Assembly (NCBI RefSeq): GCF_008254045.1 | Contig: NZ_CP042425.1 | Span: forward strand, 2,542,001-2,606,000 | DNA length: 64,000 bases | From: Limnoglobus roseus | GTDB lineage: Bacteria > Planctomycetota > Planctomycetia > Gemmatales > Gemmataceae | Direction: 5' to 3' | Part shown: positions 53,475 to 61,104 of the stretch, piece after piece | Numbering within the stretch: position 1 is the stretch's first letter | How the letters are laid out: every line of letters starts with the position of its first letter | The notes under the pieces: model-generated | What the model was told of the DNA's origin: nothing | Databases searched by the model: none | Seen by the model: the letters and a program-made list of their open reading frames with translations, nothing else | Position numbers and translations under genes: made by a program

Positions 53475-53945
53475 ATGGCCCCGCCTGTCTATGACATCCC
53501 GCCCGACCGCCAGGCGATGTACTACGGCGGCATGGTCCTGTCCGGCCTCGGGCTGCTGCTGTTCCTGTCGAACTTTTGCGTCATCGCCTCGCTTGCCGAC
53601 CGCGGGCACGTGTCCGTTCCGTCGGTTTCTTCAGGACCATCGTTCGGCGGGTTCTTCGCACGGGGCCTCGGTGGGATGCTGCTCATGGCCGCCGGCCGCG
53701 GCCTGACGGCCGTGGGCCAGTCCGGTTGGGCCGGAGCGGGTGTCGTGCTGAACCCACAACAGGCCCGTAAAGACCTTGAGCCGATGAACCGGGCAGCGGG
53801 TGGCTTGTTGAACGACGTACTGGAAGAAGTGGACGCCTTGAAGGCGAGTCCGGCGGAACCGACAGTCAAGGTTCGCTGTCGGGCGTGTCGGGCGTTGAAC
53901 GACGAGGCGGCGAAGTTCTGCGACCAGTGCGGCAAGGCGATGTAA
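53475..53945 (+). CDS. Membrane protein with C-terminal zinc ribbon
   Basis: 156 residues. One hydrophobic segment (residues about 18-45, GGMVLSGLGLLLFLSNFCVIASLA), a second Gly-rich hydrophobic stretch (about 62-90), a helical linker and a zinc ribbon with two CxxC knuckles (RCRACRALNDEAAKFCDQCG). Membrane-tethered zinc ribbons of this type are common but have no known single function. It lies 68 bases after rho and faces the TIGR02996 gene tail-to-tail. Confidence 0.72.
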   Translation: MAPPVYDIPPDRQAMYYGGMVLSGLGLLLFLSNFCVIASLADRGHVSVPSVSSGPSFGGFFARGLGGMLLMAAGRGLTAVGQSGWAGAGVVLNPQQARKDLEPMNRAAGGLLNDVLEEVDALKASPAEPTVKVRCRACRALNDEAAKFCDQCGKAM

Positions 53946-53969
53946 GGCGGCGTGAAGTCCGTGAAACTT

Positions 53970-54980
53970 TCAGCCCGTTACGTGGATCGTCACGTCCGGG
54001 CCGGTCGGCGTGTCGGTGATTTCGATCAGGAACTCATACGGCTGGCCGCGCTGCTCGAACCGCACCAGTCCAGTCTCAAAGGGCGGCCGCACGCCCACCA
54101 ACTCCGGCAACCCGGCCAGTTCCCGCAGGTACGCGATCACGTCGTTCTGGAGCCACCACGGGATCACGTTCCACTCGCGCCAGCCTTGCAGGTCGCGCAT
54201 CGAGACGAGGCTGCCGTGCGACTCTGGGGCCATGCGGACCATCCGCGACTGGCGGTTGATGGCGTCGCCCAAGATGCCCTGCACCAGCCGCACGACCGGC
54301 GGCACGTCGATCCGCGCGAACGGCCCGGTGTTGTTGAGTTGCCAACCCGTGGGGAAACCGAGCAGGAGCGTTCGCACGGTCGTCTCCTCGCGGAGCCGGG
54401 CGTAGCTGCGGTCGATGGCCCCGGCCAACTCGTCCGGGTACGCCCGCACGCAGTACACGGCGGCCTTCGCGAACTCCACCTCGTCCCGCTCGACGGCGGC
54501 CAGCAACCGCCGCGGGTCGGCACTGGCGACGATCAGCGTCCGCTCCGTCCACACCTTCCCCACGCCGCTCGCGTGCCACCCGGACCAGTCCACGGGCAGC
54601 AACTCCATCCCCTGCGCGACCCACTCCCACACCTGCGAGGCGACCGGCACCGGCACGGTGACTCCCGCGAGCCGCACGGTGATGTTGGGGGCGGGGAGCA
54701 GTTGCAACAGGCCGACCGACTGGGGCACGAACTCGTCGAACGGCAGTTCCATCGTCGTCGTCACGTCGCGGGCCGCGAGGGCCCGCCGGTCGGTCCGCTC
54801 CTGCGGTCGCATCGCCCCGTGGTGCGCGACCGTTCCGAGGCGGACGTACCGCGCCCACGCCGCGTCGGCCGCGGTGCCGCCGTCTTCGAGCCAGTCGGCG
54901 AACACCAGCCGCGCGACCTCGTCGGCCGGGTTGTCGAGTGCCGCCTTGAACAACGCCTGCGCTTCCGTCGTCCGCGACAT
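53970..54980 (-). CDS. TIGR02996-domain protein
   Basis: 336 residues. The N-terminus has LFKAALDNPADEVARLVFAD followed by WLEDGG, the TIGR02996 signature; the remainder has no recognised family, and no LRR repeats, unlike the gene at 20961-21512. No signal peptide or membrane segment. It is on its own on the minus strand, convergent with the zinc-ribbon gene and divergent from the HAD gene with 63 bases between starts. Function unknown. Confidence 0.8.
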   Translation of the reverse strand: MSRTTEAQALFKAALDNPADEVARLVFADWLEDGGTAADAAWARYVRLGTVAHHGAMRPQERTDRRALAARDVTTTMELPFDEFVPQSVGLLQLLPAPNITVRLAGVTVPVPVASQVWEWVAQGMELLPVDWSGWHASGVGKVWTERTLIVASADPRRLLAAVERDEVEFAKAAVYCVRAYPDELAGAIDRSYARLREETTVRTLLLGFPTGWQLNNTGPFARIDVPPVVRLVQGILGDAINRQSRMVRMAPESHGSLVSMRDLQGWREWNVIPWWLQNDVIAYLRELAGLPELVGVRPPFETGLVRFEQRGQPYEFLIEITDTPTGPDVTIHVTG

Positions 54981-55043
54981 GACACCCGCCCCCCGCGACC
55001 GCTATGCTAGATTCATTCTACTCGCAAAAGGCGGCTGCCCCTC

Positions 55044-55745
55044 ATGCCGATTCCGTCCGCGATCCGGGCCGTCTTCTTCGACGCCGTCGGCACGCTTATC
55101 CACCCCACGCCGTCGGCCCCCGAGGTGTACGCGCACGTCGCCGCCCGCTTCGGCCTGGTGCTGTCGGCCGCCGAGATTCGCACGCGGTTCCTGGCCGCGT
55201 TCCGGGCCGAGGAAGCCGTCGACCGGGCCGCGAACTGGGTCACGTCCGAAGGCCGCGAGGAAGCCCGATGGCGGCGGATCGTGGCCGAGACGCTGCCCGG
55301 CGTGCGCGACGCGGAGGCGTGCTTCCGCGAACTGTACGAGCACTACGCCCGACCGGACGCCTGGGTGGTGGACCCGACGGCGGCTTCCGTCTTCGCGGAA
55401 CTGCGGTCCCGCGGCCTGATCCTGGGGCTGGCGTCGAACTACGACCACCGCCTGGAAGCCGTCGTCGAAGGGCACGCCGAGTTGCGAACCCTACGGCCGC
55501 ACGTCGTCATCAGTTCGCGGGTCGGCCACCGCAAGCCGAGTCCGGACTTCTTCGCCGAGGTGGTAGGAGCGGTGGGAATGTCGCCGGGCGAGGCGTTGCT
55601 CGTTGGCGACGACTTCGAAAATGATTACCTGGGGGCAAGGGCGGTGGGGATGGGGGCCGTGCTGCTCGATCCGAACAATCGAAACCCCGAGGTTGGAGAT
55701 CGCATCCGAACATTGCCGGAACTGGCCCAAGAAATGGCCCACTGA
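55044..55745 (+). CDS. HAD-superfamily hydrolase (HDHD3-like)
   Basis: 233 residues. Motif I is FFDAVGTLIHP, motif II LASNYDHR, motif III Lys in SSRVGHRKPSPDFF, motif IV GDDFENDYLGARAVGM. The nucleophile Asp is present, but the usual general-acid Asp two residues on is Val, as in the HDHD3/DREG-2 group (DAVGTL). It may be a phosphatase on small metabolites with a modified mechanism. The substrate is unknown. It has no close partner. Confidence 0.88.
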   Translation: MPIPSAIRAVFFDAVGTLIHPTPSAPEVYAHVAARFGLVLSAAEIRTRFLAAFRAEEAVDRAANWVTSEGREEARWRRIVAETLPGVRDAEACFRELYEHYARPDAWVVDPTAASVFAELRSRGLILGLASNYDHRLEAVVEGHAELRTLRPHVVISSRVGHRKPSPDFFAEVVGAVGMSPGEALLVGDDFENDYLGARAVGMGAVLLDPNNRNPEVGDRIRTLPELAQEMAH

Positions 55746-55867
55746 CGACAATTTCGTCATCAGCGATGATTCGGTCGGGAGCATTTTCTAGGGATGGCAC
55801 GTCGCTTGCTCCAACAAGTTTAGCCACCGATGTGGCTGGCTCTCACCCTTTCGCCGTTGGTGTAATC

Positions 55868-56284
55868 ATGGCCATGCTCACCCAACCCGCCTTCGGTCCC
55901 AAACTCTCCATCGGGCTGATCCTCGCCGGCACGCTCATGGACGTCTGGACCCTGGTCTGGCGATTCACCCTGGGCGGGGACGAACTGACCCCGACCTCGC
56001 GTTTCTTCTTCTACGGAACCCTGTTGACGGGCATCACACTCTTGCTCGTGGGCTTGTTCCTGGGTCACATCGGTCGGGCCGCACGGAAAGCCGAAATGCC
56101 CCCGGCGGAAATTACAACCGCGGAAGCGGCGATCAACCAGACGGCTGCGGCCCACCCGCCGGCCGTGGTCTCGAACATGGGGGGCGTGGCCCCAGGCGTC
56201 GCGGGTCAGGTCGCCGTACCCACTAACACGAACCCACGACAAGTTGTGGCGGCCCCAAGTCCGGTCGTCGCGGGCGTGCGATAA
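55868..56284 (+). CDS. Small integral membrane protein, unknown function
   Basis: 138 residues from ATG 55868. Two hydrophobic helices (about 15-32, LSIGLILAGTLMDVWTLVW, and 45-65, FFFYGTLLTGITLLLVGLFL) are joined by a short loop; the remainder is an Ala/Pro/Val-rich low-complexity tail probably in the cytoplasm. No family recognised. An open frame extends upstream to 55766, but the preceding residues lack a plausible start. A strong hairpin with a T-run follows. Confidence 0.7.
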   Translation: MAMLTQPAFGPKLSIGLILAGTLMDVWTLVWRFTLGGDELTPTSRFFFYGTLLTGITLLLVGLFLGHIGRAARKAEMPPAEITTAEAAINQTAAAHPPAVVSNMGGVAPGVAGQVAVPTNTNPRQVVAAPSPVVAGVR

Positions 56285-56300
56285 GGTTTGCTCAATGTCA

Positions 56301-56342
56301 CGAACGAGCCGCGGCCGAACACGGTCGCGGCTCGTTCGTTTT
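56301..56342 (+). terminator. Rho-independent terminator after the small membrane protein
   Basis: CGAACGAGCCGCG (56301-56313) pairs with CGCGGCTCGTTCG (56326-56338), with an extra CCG/CGG pair inside the loop, followed by TTTT. Its other face lies downstream of the minus-strand DUF1501 gene and may serve it as well. Confidence 0.85.
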
Positions 56343-56381
56343 CATGGGCTGAGAAGGTCACTTCCTTCACGCGAGGAGTCG

Positions 56382-57725
56382 TCAGCGATTTTCGAAGAGG
56401 ATGTCCATCGGCCGGCCGGCGTTGATCGCCGTCGGGCGGTTGAGAGTGTCCCGGATTTCCGCGTCCGGCGGTACGCCGAGGGCTTGGTAGATCGTCGCGC
56501 CGATGTCGTAGGGCGTGTACGGCTGGCTCACCGGGTGTGCGCCCACTTTGTCCGACTTGCCGATGACGCGACCGCCCACCACGCCACCGCCGGCGAACAG
56601 CCCGGAGTAAACCGAAGCCCAGTGGTCGCGACCAGCGACGGTCTGGCCGGGCAGCGTCGAAATCTTTGGCGTCCGGCCGAACTCGCCGAGGACCGCCACC
56701 AGCGTGTCGGCGAACAGCCCTTCCTGCTGCAAGTCTTCAATGAGCGCCGCCAATCCCTGGTCCAGCCACGGCAGCAGGCGGTTCTTCAGCTTGCCCCAGT
56801 TGTCGGTGTGCGTGTCCCACGTTTGCACGATGCCCATGTTCGCCTGCACGATCGGCACGCCCGACTGCACCAACCGCCGCGCGAGGAGGAGCGACTGGCC
56901 GAACTGGTTGCGGCCGTAGCGGTCGCGGACCGTCGGCGCTTCACGGTCGAGGTGGAACGCCGTAGCGACCTTGCCGGAACTGAGCAGTTCGAACGCTTGG
57001 TGCTGGTGGCCGCGGAAGGCTGGATCGCCTTGCCCCGACGATTCGAGGTTGTCGAGCAGGCTGCGGCGCGAATCGACACGCGCCGGGTCCACGCCGTCCG
57101 GCAGGGAAAAGGCATCCATGCGGAACTTCGGCGAGTTCGGGTCTTGCTTGACCAGCATCGGGTCGTGGTGCGGGCCGAGGAACCCGGCGTGCTGGCCGGG
57201 CCACGTCAACGGCCCCTCGATGAGTGAGTGCGGCAGCGTGACGCCGTTGGGGACGCCGTCGTGCCGGGGGCGGACGTAGTTCAGCCCGGCGGCGTAGCAC
57301 GGCCAATCCCGGCGGGATAGCACGTTGTCCAGGTCGCTGCCACGTTTCAGGGGCATCGTCGAACCGGTCAGCAGGCGGTGCGTGCCGGGCAGGTGGCCGT
57401 TCTCGTTGTGCGACAGCGACCGCACGAGTGCCCACGTCTGCATCCGCTTCGCGAGCAGCGGTAGGTGTTCGCAAATCTGGACGCCGGGGATGGCGGTCGA
57501 AATCGGCTTGAATTCGCCGCGCATCTCGGCCGGGGCGTCCGGCTTCATGTCGAGCGTGTCGATGTGGCTCAGCCCACCGGTCAGGTTCACGAGAATGACC
57601 GACTTCGACTTGCGCGTGGCGGCATGGGCGCGAGACGCGAGCAACGACGGCAAGCCGAGGCCGAGGGCGGTACTGGCCCCCACTTGAACGAACTGACGGC
57701 GAGTCGGGGCGGGTGCGATCGGCAT
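56382..57725 (-). CDS. DUF1501 Tat-exported protein (sulfatase-like)
   Basis: 447 residues from ATG 57725. A Tat signal (PTRRQFVQVGAS...ASRAHA) is followed by VILVNLTGGLSHIDTLDMKP and VLGEFGRTP, typical of the DUF1501 family; this fold resembles alkaline phosphatase/sulfatase, with a divalent-metal site expected around the HIDTLD and GRDHW motifs. DUF1501 genes are highly expanded in planctomycetes, usually paired with DUF1553/DUF1549 (PSD1 cytochrome) genes, but no such partner lies next to it here. Function unknown; periplasmic. Confidence 0.88.
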   Translation of the reverse strand: MPIAPAPTRRQFVQVGASTALGLGLPSLLASRAHAATRKSKSVILVNLTGGLSHIDTLDMKPDAPAEMRGEFKPISTAIPGVQICEHLPLLAKRMQTWALVRSLSHNENGHLPGTHRLLTGSTMPLKRGSDLDNVLSRRDWPCYAAGLNYVRPRHDGVPNGVTLPHSLIEGPLTWPGQHAGFLGPHHDPMLVKQDPNSPKFRMDAFSLPDGVDPARVDSRRSLLDNLESSGQGDPAFRGHQHQAFELLSSGKVATAFHLDREAPTVRDRYGRNQFGQSLLLARRLVQSGVPIVQANMGIVQTWDTHTDNWGKLKNRLLPWLDQGLAALIEDLQQEGLFADTLVAVLGEFGRTPKISTLPGQTVAGRDHWASVYSGLFAGGGVVGGRVIGKSDKVGAHPVSQPYTPYDIGATIYQALGVPPDAEIRDTLNRPTAINAGRPMDILFENR

Positions 57726-57773
57726 GAATGTGTTCCAACGGCGGGATACTATTGTTCTACCCGACCGGCGGCG

Positions 57774-57801
57774 TTGATGCCAGCAAGACTTCTCATAAAA
57801 G
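57774..57801 (+). promoter_or_regulatory. Possible promoter for pgsA
   Basis: TTGATG (57774-57779), 16 bases, TAAAAG (57796-57801), each four of six to consensus. It lies in the 116-base space between the divergent DUF1501 and pgsA starts. Weak evidence. Confidence 0.3.
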
Positions 57802-57841
57802 TAGGCACACTCCCTGCGTCCTTTTCCACGAGATCGTCCGC

Positions 57842-58396
57842 GTGCCGGCATCCTCCCTGACCAGTGTCCCGAACCTGCTCTCGCTCTCGCGCGTGCCGCT
57901 GGGCATCTCCATCTTCGCGTGCATTGCCTACCAACAGTGGCTCGCGGCGCTCGTCCTGTTCATGATCGCCACGATCACCGATTGGCTCGACGGTTGGTGG
58001 GCGCGGCGGTTCAACCTCGTGTCGACGGTCGGTCGCAGTCTCGACCCGCTGACGGACAAGTTCCTCATCTGCGGCACGTTCATCTACCTGCAAGCCGCGA
58101 ACGTCGGCATCTTGCCGTGGATGGTCACGCTCGTGGTCGGGCGGGAAATCCTCATCACGGGTGTCCGCGGCATGGTCGAGGCGGCGGGCAAGAAGTTCGG
58201 GGCCGACTGGTTCGGCAAGTTGAAGACGTCCCTCCAGTGTGCCGTCATCCTCGGCGTGCTGTTCCTGCAAACGATCCGCCCGCACGAATCCCCGGTTCTC
58301 GACGACGTGTACCGTGTGCTACTCTATGCGATGCTGTTCGCGACCCTGGGCAGCGGCGTGCAGTACCTGATGAAGGCGACGAAGCTCTTGCAATAA
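57842..58396 (+). CDS. pgsA: CDP-diacylglycerol-glycerol-3-phosphate 3-phosphatidyltransferase
   Basis: 184 residues from GTG 57842. The CDP-alcohol phosphotransferase motif is complete: D47-x2-D50-G51-x2-A54-R55-x8-G64-x3-D68-x3-D72. Several hydrophobic helices follow. The enzyme makes phosphatidylglycerol phosphate at the inner membrane. An upstream in-frame extension to 57728 is a likely artefact because GTG 57842 sits at the usual position relative to SVPNLLSLSRVPL. The next gene starts 12 bases later. Confidence 0.9.
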   Translation: MPASSLTSVPNLLSLSRVPLGISIFACIAYQQWLAALVLFMIATITDWLDGWWARRFNLVSTVGRSLDPLTDKFLICGTFIYLQAANVGILPWMVTLVVGREILITGVRGMVEAAGKKFGADWFGKLKTSLQCAVILGVLFLQTIRPHESPVLDDVYRVLLYAMLFATLGSGVQYLMKATKLLQ

Positions 58397-58408
58397 TCGG
58401 AGGTGACG

Positions 58409-59119
58409 ATGGCCGGCGTTCACGGCGAACACATGTACGGCTACGTGGACCGCGTGCCGGGGTTGTGCTACGTCAGCACGCGGTTCTTCCACATCAACTT
58501 CGTGCCGCTGATCCCGCTCGGTTCGTTCGTCGTTCTCGAAGGCACCGAGGCCGAGCAGGGCTTCCAGGGCAAGCGGATCGGCTTCAACGCGAAGTCGGTC
58601 CTCCTCGGCTACTTCCGCGGGTGGGTCGGCCTCGCGGTTATCGTCCTCTTCGGCTACTGCGCGATTCAGGCGGGCGAAATCTGGTCCGACGGGGCCGACG
58701 CCCTGACCCGCGGCCTCGTCATCTGCGGGCTGGTCGCGTGGTACGGCTGCGTCTGGTGGGCGCTCATCGCGTCGCACAAGTCGTGGCTGATCGGGTGGCT
58801 GTTGGTCCTCGCCGGGTCGGCCGGCTACTTCGCCTGGGACCACGAGAACCCGCCGCCGCAGAAGCCGGCCAACTTCAACCCGTTCCGGGCCGCCCCGCCA
58901 AAGGTGCAGCAGCACCGCGAGGAACTGCCGACCGTATTGCTCTACGCCAACGGCTGCCTGTTCGCTCTCAGCGTGTTGCGGACCTTCGACAAGGCCGGGC
59001 GGTCGCGGGCTTACGCACTCGGCGAGTTGCTCGGCGTTGGCGACGAGCAGATGGACGCAATCTGGGAGAAGGCGACCGGCCAACCGATTCCGGACGAGTA
59101 CGCGGAGCCGAGCAGTTGA
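58409..59119 (+). CDS. Integral membrane protein, unknown function
   Basis: 236 residues from ATG 58409 (GGAGG 5 bases upstream). The N-terminal 50 residues (YGYVDRVPGLCYVSTRFFHI, then NFVPLIPLGSFVVLE) resemble a membrane-proximal domain seen in other bacteria near TM segments; four hydrophobic helices follow (residues about 66-150). The C-terminal cytoplasmic part is a helical tail. No enzyme motif recognised. It overlaps the DUF3748 gene by 4 bases (TTGA), so translation is coupled. Confidence 0.72.
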   Translation: MAGVHGEHMYGYVDRVPGLCYVSTRFFHINFVPLIPLGSFVVLEGTEAEQGFQGKRIGFNAKSVLLGYFRGWVGLAVIVLFGYCAIQAGEIWSDGADALTRGLVICGLVAWYGCVWWALIASHKSWLIGWLLVLAGSAGYFAWDHENPPPQKPANFNPFRAAPPKVQQHREELPTVLLYANGCLFALSVLRTFDKAGRSRAYALGELLGVGDEQMDAIWEKATGQPIPDEYAEPSS

Positions 59120-60369
59120 GCGAACAGCAACTCACGACCGGCCCCGGCGGCCGCATCCTCACGAACGTCGGCGTCTGGTCGCCGGACGGCAAGTGGATCG
59201 TCTACGACACCCGTTCCGACGCGGCCGGCGAAACCTTCGACGGCACCCGCATCGAGGCCGTCCACGTCGAGACGCGAGAAATCCGCACCCTCTACGAGTC
59301 GAAGCACGGGGCGAACTGTGGCGTGGCGACGTGGCACCCGAAGGAGCCGAAGGTCGTCTTCATCCTCGGCCCGGAGAACCCGACGGCCGACTGGAAGTAC
59401 GGTGCCTCGCGGCGGCAGGGCGTGATCGTGGACGCCAGCAAGCCCGGCGTGGCCGTGAACCTCGACGCCCGCGATCTGGTGCCGCCGTTCACGCCGGGGG
59501 CGCTCCGCGGCGGCTCGCACGTCCACGTCTTCAGCCCCGACGGCGAGCGGGTGAGTTTCACTTATGAAGACCAGTACCTCACGAAGTTCGCGACCGAAAC
59601 CGCCGACCACGACGCGAACCTCCGCAACGTCGGTGTCAGCGTACCGGCCGGCGTGGTGAAGGTGAACCGCGGCCACCCCCGCAACCACGACGGCGGCTAC
59701 TTCAGTGTGCTGATCACGAAGACGACGGCGAACCCGAAGCCCGGCTCGGACGAAATCGCAAAGGCGTTCGAGGAAGGCTGGATCGGCAACCGCTCGCTTG
59801 CCTTCCAGGGCCACGTCGTCGCGGAGAAGGGCGAGACGATCTCGGAACTGTTCGTCGTCGATCTGCCGGCCGACCTGCGGGTGCCTGGCGACGGCCCCCT
59901 GCAAGGCACCGAGACGCGCCGCCCCTTCCCGCCGAAGGGCACGACGCAACGCCGCCTCACGTTCACCGCGAAGCGGAAGCACCCCGGCTTGCAAGGCCCG
60001 CGACACTGGCTGCGGTCGTCGCCGGACGGCTCGCGAATCGCCTTCCTGATGAAAGACGACAACGGCGTGCCGCAACTCTGGACGATCCCGCCGACCGGCG
60101 GCGAACCCACGCAGGTGACGAGGTTGGAAGCAGGCATCGCGTCGGCCTTCACCTGGAACCCGAAGGGCGGCGAGATCGCGTTCGTCACCGCTGACCGCGT
60201 GGCCGTGGCCGACGTGCGTACCGGCGTCGTTCGCTTCGTGACTGACGGCGGACTGTCACCGATCCGGCCGGAGGCGTGCGTGTTCTCTCCGGACGGCTCG
60301 CGGGTGGCGTTCGTGCGCCGGGCGAAGGACGAGAACCAGATCTGCATGGCCGAGGTGGCGAAGCCATGA
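59116..60369 (+). CDS. DUF3748 (YidR-like) PD40 propeller protein
   Basis: 417 residues from TTG 59116, which overlaps the upstream stop. A run of PD40/TolB-like repeats is seen: VWSPDGKWIVYDTRSDAAGE, VVFILGPENP, LRGGSHVHVFSPDGERVSFT, SSPDGSRIAF and FSPDGSRVAF. The pattern LRGGSHVHVFSPDGERVSF and PGSDEIAKAFEEGWIGN matches the DUF3748 group of E. coli YidR. Propellers of this kind bind ligands or proteins. No signal peptide is apparent, so it may be cytoplasmic. Its ATGA stop/start overlap couples it to the next gene. Confidence 0.82.
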   Translation: MSEQQLTTGPGGRILTNVGVWSPDGKWIVYDTRSDAAGETFDGTRIEAVHVETREIRTLYESKHGANCGVATWHPKEPKVVFILGPENPTADWKYGASRRQGVIVDASKPGVAVNLDARDLVPPFTPGALRGGSHVHVFSPDGERVSFTYEDQYLTKFATETADHDANLRNVGVSVPAGVVKVNRGHPRNHDGGYFSVLITKTTANPKPGSDEIAKAFEEGWIGNRSLAFQGHVVAEKGETISELFVVDLPADLRVPGDGPLQGTETRRPFPPKGTTQRRLTFTAKRKHPGLQGPRHWLRSSPDGSRIAFLMKDDNGVPQLWTIPPTGGEPTQVTRLEAGIASAFTWNPKGGEIAFVTADRVAVADVRTGVVRFVTDGGLSPIRPEACVFSPDGSRVAFVRRAKDENQICMAEVAKP

Positions 60370-61025
60370 CGGAGGAGGAGTGGCTGACAGCGGTTGGTCC
60401 CGAATCTCTCTTGAAGTACTTGGGAGCCGCGGGCAGCGAAAGGAAACTGAGGTTGTTTGGCATCCTCTGCTGCCAACAGAACGATGATTTATTCCGCGGG
60501 GACAAGCGACTTCTCGGGGCAATTGAATTGGCCCAACGGTTCGTAGAAGGGGGTGTCACAGAACAGGATCGCGCTGCAGTAGAATCGGAAGTGTATGATG
60601 CATGGGAGGAATTGCATTTCGACGAACTGGATGATTACCTGCAAGCACCGGCTACACTACTATCTGTGAAGTTTGACCTCTGGAATGCCGAATGGTGTGC
60701 GTCTCTCACAGATAGTCTTGGCTCCGAAGAGTCCGGTTTCCCAGGCCAAAAGTCAGAGTGTGATGCCGAACTTGCGGACTACCTCCGCGACATCTTCGGC
60801 AGCCCCTTTCGCTCCGTCGCCACTGATCCCCGCTGGCTCACGCCCACCGCGGTCGGCATCGCCCAGGGCATCTACGCCGACCGCGCCTTCGACCGCCTGC
60901 CGATTCTGGCCGACGCCCTGCAAGACGCCGGGTGTGAAGACGCCGACATCCTCGCCCACTGTCGCGGTGATGGGCCGCACGTCCGCGGGTGCTGGGTCGT
61001 CGATCTCGTCCTGGGGAAGTCGTAA
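60366..61025 (+). CDS. Planctomycete-type MTEEEW...VRGCWVVD family protein, unknown function
   Basis: 219 residues from ATG 60366, overlapping the preceding stop (ATGA). The start MTEEEWLTAVGPESLLKYLG and the end DRLPILADALQDAGCEDADI plus RGCWVVDLVLGKS belong to a family of uncharacterised proteins that is abundant in Gemmataceae. A Cys-Cys pair (ILCCQQND) and a conserved C-terminal WLTPTAVGIAQGIYADRAFD helix are visible. No catalytic motif. It ends 3 bases before a long inverted repeat. Confidence 0.75.
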   Translation: MTEEEWLTAVGPESLLKYLGAAGSERKLRLFGILCCQQNDDLFRGDKRLLGAIELAQRFVEGGVTEQDRAAVESEVYDAWEELHFDELDDYLQAPATLLSVKFDLWNAEWCASLTDSLGSEESGFPGQKSECDAELADYLRDIFGSPFRSVATDPRWLTPTAVGIAQGIYADRAFDRLPILADALQDAGCEDADILAHCRGDGPHVRGCWVVDLVLGKS

Positions 61026-61028
61026 CCC

Positions 61029-61089
61029 ACAAGCCCGCAGCGCGAGCAAGGGCAGGCACGCCCTGCCCTTGCTCGCGCTGCGGGCTTGT
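61029..61089. repeat. Perfect 28-bp inverted repeat at a convergent junction
   Basis: The arm at 61029-61056 is the exact reverse complement of 61062-61089, leaving a 5-base loop. It fills almost the whole 79-base gap between the plus-strand gene ending 61025 and the minus-strand glycosyltransferase ending 61105. It could be a bidirectional terminator, but the stem is more than twice the length needed. Confidence 0.88.
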
Positions 61090-61104
61090 ACAGGTCGCTT
61101 TCGA

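Noticed and set aside
57728-57841. N-terminal extension of PgsA
   Set aside because: The extra 38 residues (Cys/Gly/Ser-rich) lack similarity to the family, and the true start is expected just before SVPNLLSLSRV.
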